This document shows, piece after piece, positions 6,106-9,282 of a DNA stretch of 9,282 nucleotides (position 1 is its first letter; every line of letters starts with the position of its first letter). Location of the stretch: positions 636 to 9,917 of the forward strand of contig JAQVID010000066.1 in NCBI GenBank assembly GCA_028695865.1. The letters are read 5' to 3'. Source of the DNA: Thermoguttaceae bacterium (GTDB taxonomy: Bacteria; Planctomycetota; Planctomycetia; Pirellulales; Thermoguttaceae). Under the pieces are notes generated by a model. It had not been told where the DNA came from and did not search any database. It saw nothing but the letters and a program-made list of their open reading frames with translations. The position numbers and the translations under genes were made by a program.

Positions 6106-6133
6106 TTGACATATACGTATATCGCTATAAAAT
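6106..6133 (+). promoter_or_regulatory. Sigma-70-like promoter of the toxin-antitoxin operon
   Basis: A perfect -35 box TTGACA (6106-6111) and a -10-like TAAAAT (6128-6133, 5 of 6 consensus bases) are separated by 16 bases. The toxin ATG at 6165 follows 31 bases later, preceded by AAGGA with six bases spacing. It is the only clear promoter I can find for the plus-strand pair. Confidence 0.65.
6111..6122. promoter_or_regulatory. Perfect 12-base palindrome between -35 and -10 (candidate antitoxin operator)
   Basis: ATATACGTATAT is a perfect palindrome starting at the last base of the -35 box and filling most of the promoter spacer. Type II antitoxins with a helix-turn-helix commonly repress their own operon from such a site. 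Binding is inferred from position and symmetry. Confidence 0.55.
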
Positions 6134-6164
6134 ATAAGTGTTTTAGGTTAAAAAAGGAATAAAA

Positions 6165-6422
6165 ATGGACTACATTATTCAATACTTGCCAAGGGCCGTG
6201 AAACAGTTGGGGCGATTACCTAAAGATGTTAGGGTTCCCATCGTGAACGCTATTGCCGGATTGTCCCATCGTGATCATTGGACGAACGTAAAACGATTGA
6301 CTCAACATCAATATCAATACCGACTGCGAGTCGGCAACTATCGTGTTTTATTCGATGTTGAGGAATCCATCGTCACGATATACGTGTGTGAAGTAAAAAA
6401 GAGAGACAGCCAGACTTATTGA
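6165..6422 (+). CDS. RelE/ParE-superfamily toxin
   Basis: 85 residues, the usual length for RelE-like toxins. The fold signature is visible: an N-terminal strand (DYIIQYLPRAVKQLGRLP, residues 2-19), helices with basic surface, then the diagnostic strand pair YRLRVGNYRVLFDV (52-65) and TIYVCEVKKRDSQTY (71-85), with basic and aromatic C-terminal residues K78, K79, R80 and Y85 in the position of RelE catalytic side chains. RelE toxins cleave mRNA on the ribosome; the related ParE toxins attack gyrase, and the sequence alone leaves some doubt. The gene is first in a two-gene operon, an order common for HigBA-like and RelE/Xre pairs. Its start is supported by AAGGA six bases upstream. It lies on the strand opposite to the surrounding phage genes. 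Confidence 0.85.
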   Translation: MDYIIQYLPRAVKQLGRLPKDVRVPIVNAIAGLSHRDHWTNVKRLTQHQYQYRLRVGNYRVLFDVEESIVTIYVCEVKKRDSQTY

Positions 6423-6433
6423 AAGGAATAATG

Positions 6434-6784
6434 ATGACCGATAAGATTCAAATTATTACTCACGGAGACCAGCCGGTCGCCGTTGTGGTTCCCTATGAGG
6501 AATACCAACAGCTTGTACGCATGGCCAAATTCCGTTCGGAGCCGCGTCAATATGCCATTCCACAAGAGGTGGCAGAAATGATTCTGATAAAAGATTATAC
6601 GCCCATTAAGGCGTGGCGTACCTATCTCAAATTGTCTCAGGTTGATGTGGCCAACAGACTTTCCATGACACAAGCGGCTTTTTCACAAATTGAAACCGCA
6701 AGTAAAAACCAACTCAGTACCTTAAAGAAAGTTGCAACAGCTCTTGGTATTCATGTTAAGCAGTTACAAGTAAATGCTGATTAG
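6434..6784 (+). CDS. Antitoxin with Phd/YefM-like N-terminus and Xre-type helix-turn-helix
   Basis: 116 residues. The N-terminus KIQIITHGDQPVAVVVPYEE (residues 4-23) resembles the Phd/YefM fold, in which the VVVPYEEY pattern is typical. The C-terminal part (about 60-112) is an Xre/HTH_3 domain: RTYLKLSQVDVANRLSMTQ (62-80), AAFSQIE (81-87) and LKKVATALGI (97-106). It should bind the toxin and repress the operon, probably at the palindrome in the promoter. Two ATG codons occur at 6431 and 6434. I chose 6434 because AAGGA (6423-6427) is then six bases away, the same spacing as for the toxin. The start is 11 bases after the toxin stop, and the gene ends three bases before the stop of the convergent helicase gene. 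Confidence 0.85.
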   Translation: MTDKIQIITHGDQPVAVVVPYEEYQQLVRMAKFRSEPRQYAIPQEVAEMILIKDYTPIKAWRTYLKLSQVDVANRLSMTQAAFSQIETASKNQLSTLKKVATALGIHVKQLQVNAD

Positions 6785-6787
6785 CCA

Positions 6788-8587
6788 CTAAAACGGGATT
6801 TCATCTTTATCCAGAAACTGCCCGCAAGACGGCGAATCCGGAGTGAGATTACTTTGATACGTTACGTTACACCAACCGTCGGCGAAGTAGAGACAGTCGT
6901 TACAGGTACTTGAAGAAGTCGAGAAATCCTGTATTTGTGGGACTTCTTCCGGGATCGGACCAAGTTCGTACCCCGTGATCCTTTCGTATTTTTCACCTGT
7001 TTTTCGCGTTACGGTGATTTTCGTCGGCTTTGCCAGTGCGCCGCTATTGGCGACTTGAACTGCCTCATAAGCAGACGAGGGTAATGGTGCGTTGGTTCGC
7101 TCTTTCCACCATTTTTCAAAACGCTTTCGAACCCATCCTTCATGCTCGACACATTGCCATTCCGAGCGAAAAGTGTTCCAACCCGTTTTGTAGTCCACTC
7201 GCATGGTTTTGGGTGAATACTCATCCGCTCCCGCCTTCGTGTGTACCGCGTAAAACACGTCCTCGACGTCATATTCGTTGGTCTCATCACAGCTTAGAAT
7301 ATTCTCTTGTGACGCTTCGTTTTCAATTGAGGACGATCCCTTCGTAGGAAATGTATATCCACAGCCTGGGCAGACGGTATACGCTGCATGAATGATTAGC
7401 TGACATTCCGGGCATTGTTTCGCCGGGGCCTCACCATCGCCTGCCGTGCGTTTGTCTTTGATATGAATCGCGTCAATCGGTCCGTGTCGGAGGATATTGC
7501 CGCCGAAGTCCAGGATAAGACAATTAGTCTTGGTCGGATGTAACCGAAGGCCTCTTCCAACCATTTGCTGATACAATCCGGGTGAAGCGGTCGGCCTTAG
7601 CATTACGACACAGTCTATATCCTGAGCGTCAAAGCCGGTGGTGAGAACATTCACGTTGGTCATGTATTTGAGCGGAGGCATTGTTTCGTTAAACAAATTG
7701 GCCTGTATCTGTTCCCCTTTGAAACGACGGATCAGGAGATCGCGTTCGGCGGAGGGAGTTGATCCGGTAATGAGTCCGCATTCCATTCCTGTCATTTCTG
7801 ACAGTTTTTTCTGAACGTGTTTGGCGTGTTCAACACTACTGGCAAAAATGAGAATTTTATTACGATCCTGCGTCTGCTCCATGATTTCGCGACAGGTAGC
7901 GTGAACATTCGATTCGGTATTGACCAAATCATCCACTTCGGACGAGATAAATTCACCTGCCCGAATGTGGAGTTTCGAATAATCCTGATTACGTTTTGCG
8001 CCCTTTGTTATGAGTGAACAAAGATACCCCTGTGCAATTAATTCTTTAACGCCGACCTCATAGCAGACGTCATTGAGTAAATTTTCCGGGCCGCACAACC
8101 AACCGGAGGTCATTCGATACGGCGTCGCGGTAAGGCCAATAAGCCGGATCGCCGGATTGATTTCCCGCATTTCGGCAAGGAACTGCCTGTACATTCCATC
8201 GCCATCTTCGGGTAAGAGGTGACATTCGTCAACGATAATCAAATCGAACTTGCCCAACTCCTGCGCTTTGCGATAGACTGATTGAATGCCAGCCACAATG
8301 ATAGGACCTTCAGACGTTTTTTCACCAAGACCCGCGCTGTATAATCCAATCGGGATGTCGGGACAAAAAACAGAAAGTTTACTTTTGGCTTGTTCCAAAA
8401 GTTCTTTGACATGAGCAAGAATCAAAACGCGACCATGCCACTTTTCAACGGCGTCGCGACATATTGTTGCCAGTACAATCGTCTTCCCGGACCCCGTTGG
8501 TAAGACACAGCACGGATTACCGCTATTCGTTCGCAGGTACTGATAGATCGCCTGAACGGCTTCCGTCTGGTAATATCTCATCTCCAT
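6788..8587 (-). CDS. SF2 DEAD/DEAH-type helicase with C-terminal zinc-binding regions
   Basis: 599 residues. RecA-like domain 1 has a Q-like motif RYYQTEAV (4-11), Walker A PTGSGKT (30-36), motif II DECH (120-123) and motif III TATPYR (153-158). Domain 2 has KILIFASS (244-251), LTTGFD (315-320) and motif VI QMVGRGLR (341-348). A zinc ribbon follows: C392, C395, C406, C409. The C-terminal 170 residues include GWNTFRSEWQCVEHEGWVR (469-487) and a second Cys set, C562, C565, C573 and C588. This is a known layout of phage SF2 helicases that act on phage DNA during replication or recombination. The ATG at 8587 follows AGAGGAAA; a second ATG two codons on is possible. Its start overlaps the 3' end of the small Cys/His gene by 65 bases. 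Its 3' end converges with the antitoxin gene. Confidence 0.92.
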   Translation of the reverse strand: MEMRYYQTEAVQAIYQYLRTNSGNPCCVLPTGSGKTIVLATICRDAVEKWHGRVLILAHVKELLEQAKSKLSVFCPDIPIGLYSAGLGEKTSEGPIIVAGIQSVYRKAQELGKFDLIIVDECHLLPEDGDGMYRQFLAEMREINPAIRLIGLTATPYRMTSGWLCGPENLLNDVCYEVGVKELIAQGYLCSLITKGAKRNQDYSKLHIRAGEFISSEVDDLVNTESNVHATCREIMEQTQDRNKILIFASSVEHAKHVQKKLSEMTGMECGLITGSTPSAERDLLIRRFKGEQIQANLFNETMPPLKYMTNVNVLTTGFDAQDIDCVVMLRPTASPGLYQQMVGRGLRLHPTKTNCLILDFGGNILRHGPIDAIHIKDKRTAGDGEAPAKQCPECQLIIHAAYTVCPGCGYTFPTKGSSSIENEASQENILSCDETNEYDVEDVFYAVHTKAGADEYSPKTMRVDYKTGWNTFRSEWQCVEHEGWVRKRFEKWWKERTNAPLPSSAYEAVQVANSGALAKPTKITVTRKTGEKYERITGYELGPIPEEVPQIQDFSTSSSTCNDCLYFADGWCNVTYQSNLTPDSPSCGQFLDKDEIPF

Positions 8588-8750
8588 TTTGTTTTTCCTC
8601 TAGCGGCTCATGTTTCTTCTTTTTGAACATTCTGTTCCGGCGACAGTATGGGCACGAACCATGATTGCGACAGGTACAGTCGAACTGTTTCGAACCGTAA
8701 TACGCACGGCGATGCTCTTTGCCATGTTCGATACTTTTATCAAGAGACAT
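8523..8750 (-). CDS. Small Cys/His protein, putative zinc-binding phage protein
   Basis: 75 residues. MSLDKSIEHGKEHRRAYYGS followed by a Cys/His cluster (C25, C27, H30, C33, C36 in DCTCRNHGSCPYCRRNR) resembles a common small phage protein whose members start SLDKAIEHGKEHRKPY and carry CRNHGSCPYC. The function is unknown. The cluster suggests a zinc knuckle and the basic stretch RRNRMFKKKK (37-46) suggests nucleic-acid contact. The ATG at 8750 is preceded by GGAGG at six to seven bases and overlaps the stop of the beta-helix gene by 11 bases, so this start is preferred over an upstream ATG in the same frame (at 8810). The last 22 codons overlap the helicase start. The C-terminal tail (about 55-75) looks less constrained and may simply be read-through of the overlap. 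Confidence 0.8.
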   Translation of the reverse strand: MSLDKSIEHGKEHRRAYYGSKQFDCTCRNHGSCPYCRRNRMFKKKKHEPLEEKQNGDEILPDGSRSGDLSVPANE

Positions 8751-9282
8751 TGACTTCCTCCACTTTTTGGGGAAAACGGTCATAAATGAGAGTTCCATCC
8801 CCGGAGACAATTTTGTCGCGGTATTCCGCTTTGCCGAAACGGCTCCCCCAGCCTGTTATAAAGGTTCGACCGGACAGAATGACTTTACCGCCAATACGAA
8901 CGCTTCCGGCAACTTTTGCCCGGTCACGTAAAACGGCGTTGTCCATGATCCATGCCCGATCAAAGACAGAACTCTGTCCGCGCACCACAGCATGACCACT
9001 GACATGCCCTTCTTCGTAGACACGACCCGATTCTGAAACGGTTGCGTTTTCCTCGATAAGAGCTTTATCACGAATGGACGCCTTACCGCAGATCGTAGCA
9101 TTGTCGCGAACGGTTGCTCTCCCACAAATATGAATACCGAAATTGGACTTTGAATTCGTCCAACGGGAAGTGCAAAATACTGTTTCTCTTCCGCTAACAC
9201 TGCATTCTTCAGCCAGGGACGATTCCTCACCGACAATGGCATGATCGTAGACATAAACCCTGCCGCGTAACAGGGCGTGATC
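8740..9282 (-). CDS. Hexapeptide-repeat (left-handed beta-helix) protein, 5' end outside window
   Basis: 180 residues are visible and the frame is open to the window edge, so the N-terminus is missing. Repeats of the six-residue type run through it: ALLRGRVYVYDHAIVGEE, then ATVRDNATICGKASIRDKAL and AVVRGQSSVFDRAWIMDNAV. The regular A/V/I positions every sixth residue are the mark of a left-handed beta-helix. Phage and bacterial proteins of this type (polymer-like or acyltransferase-like helices) usually lack a catalytic domain; their job is unclear. An insert of about 20 residues (CTSRWTNSKSNFGIHICG) breaks the repeat. The C-terminus ends GKVILSGRTFITGW... and then a short non-repeat tail. 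The stop overlaps the start of the next gene by 11 bases. Confidence 0.8.
   Translation of the reverse strand, partial: DHALLRGRVYVYDHAIVGEESSLAEECSVSGRETVFCTSRWTNSKSNFGIHICGRATVRDNATICGKASIRDKALIEENATVSESGRVYEEGHVSGHAVVRGQSSVFDRAWIMDNAVLRDRAKVAGSVRIGGKVILSGRTFITGWGSRFGKAEYRDKIVSGDGTLIYDRFPQKVEEVNVS

Noticed and set aside
8856..9254. 132-codon frame on the minus strand
   Set aside because: It overlaps the hexapeptide-repeat frame, which shows clear periodic repeats and ends with a coupled stop. This frame has no recognisable pattern.

Overview
The window looks like part of a phage or prophage early (DNA metabolism and replication) region. Eight genes run leftward on the minus strand, with short gaps or small overlaps, good Shine-Dalgarno sites and stop/start coupling. 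The products are typical phage types: hexapeptide-repeat protein, small Cys/His protein, SF2 helicase, ParB/MT-A70 DNA methyltransferase fusion, PD-(D/E)XK-like nuclease, small orphan protein, nucleotide diphosphohydrolase-like protein and a CHC2/Toprim/DUF3987 primase-helicase. No structural, lysis, integrase or rRNA genes are visible. The strong Shine-Dalgarno sites indicate a bacterial host, but I cannot name a phylum from the sequence alone.

Layout from right to left. 9282-8740 is the 3' part of a left-handed beta-helix (hexapeptide) protein gene that enters from beyond the window. 8750-8523 is a 75-residue CxC...CxxC protein. 8587-6788 is a 599-residue helicase. Next comes an island that does not fit the leftward operon: a RelE-like toxin gene and a Phd-like/HTH antitoxin gene on the plus strand (6165-6784), convergent with the helicase, plus a minus-strand tRNA-like gene (5974-5895) with an enlarged anticodon arm. 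The leftward series resumes with the methyltransferase (5842-4667), nuclease-like gene (about 4664-4152), MSTHS-type small gene (4062-3715), dATP/dGTP diphosphohydrolase-like gene (3702-3022) and primase-helicase (3004-473).

The most striking non-coding structure lies at the left end, at 137-489. Twelve copies of an octamer (TATGACAG/CTGTCATA, with a G/C variant at the last base) form four groups of three. Every copy has an oppositely oriented partner at exactly 626 minus its coordinate, so the array is position-perfect mirror symmetric about base 313. An AT-rich and homopurine core lies at the centre. The outer right group runs into the primase gene and encodes its last codons and stop. Placed directly downstream of a primase-helicase gene, this is a candidate replication origin or other higher-order protein-DNA assembly site.

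How the genes may work together (inference): the primase-helicase and SF2 helicase would drive phage DNA replication, the diphosphohydrolase-like protein would adjust dNTP pools, and the methyltransferase would mark phage DNA, possibly in balance with the neighbouring nuclease. The toxin-antitoxin pair and tRNA-like gene look like an accessory cargo insertion.
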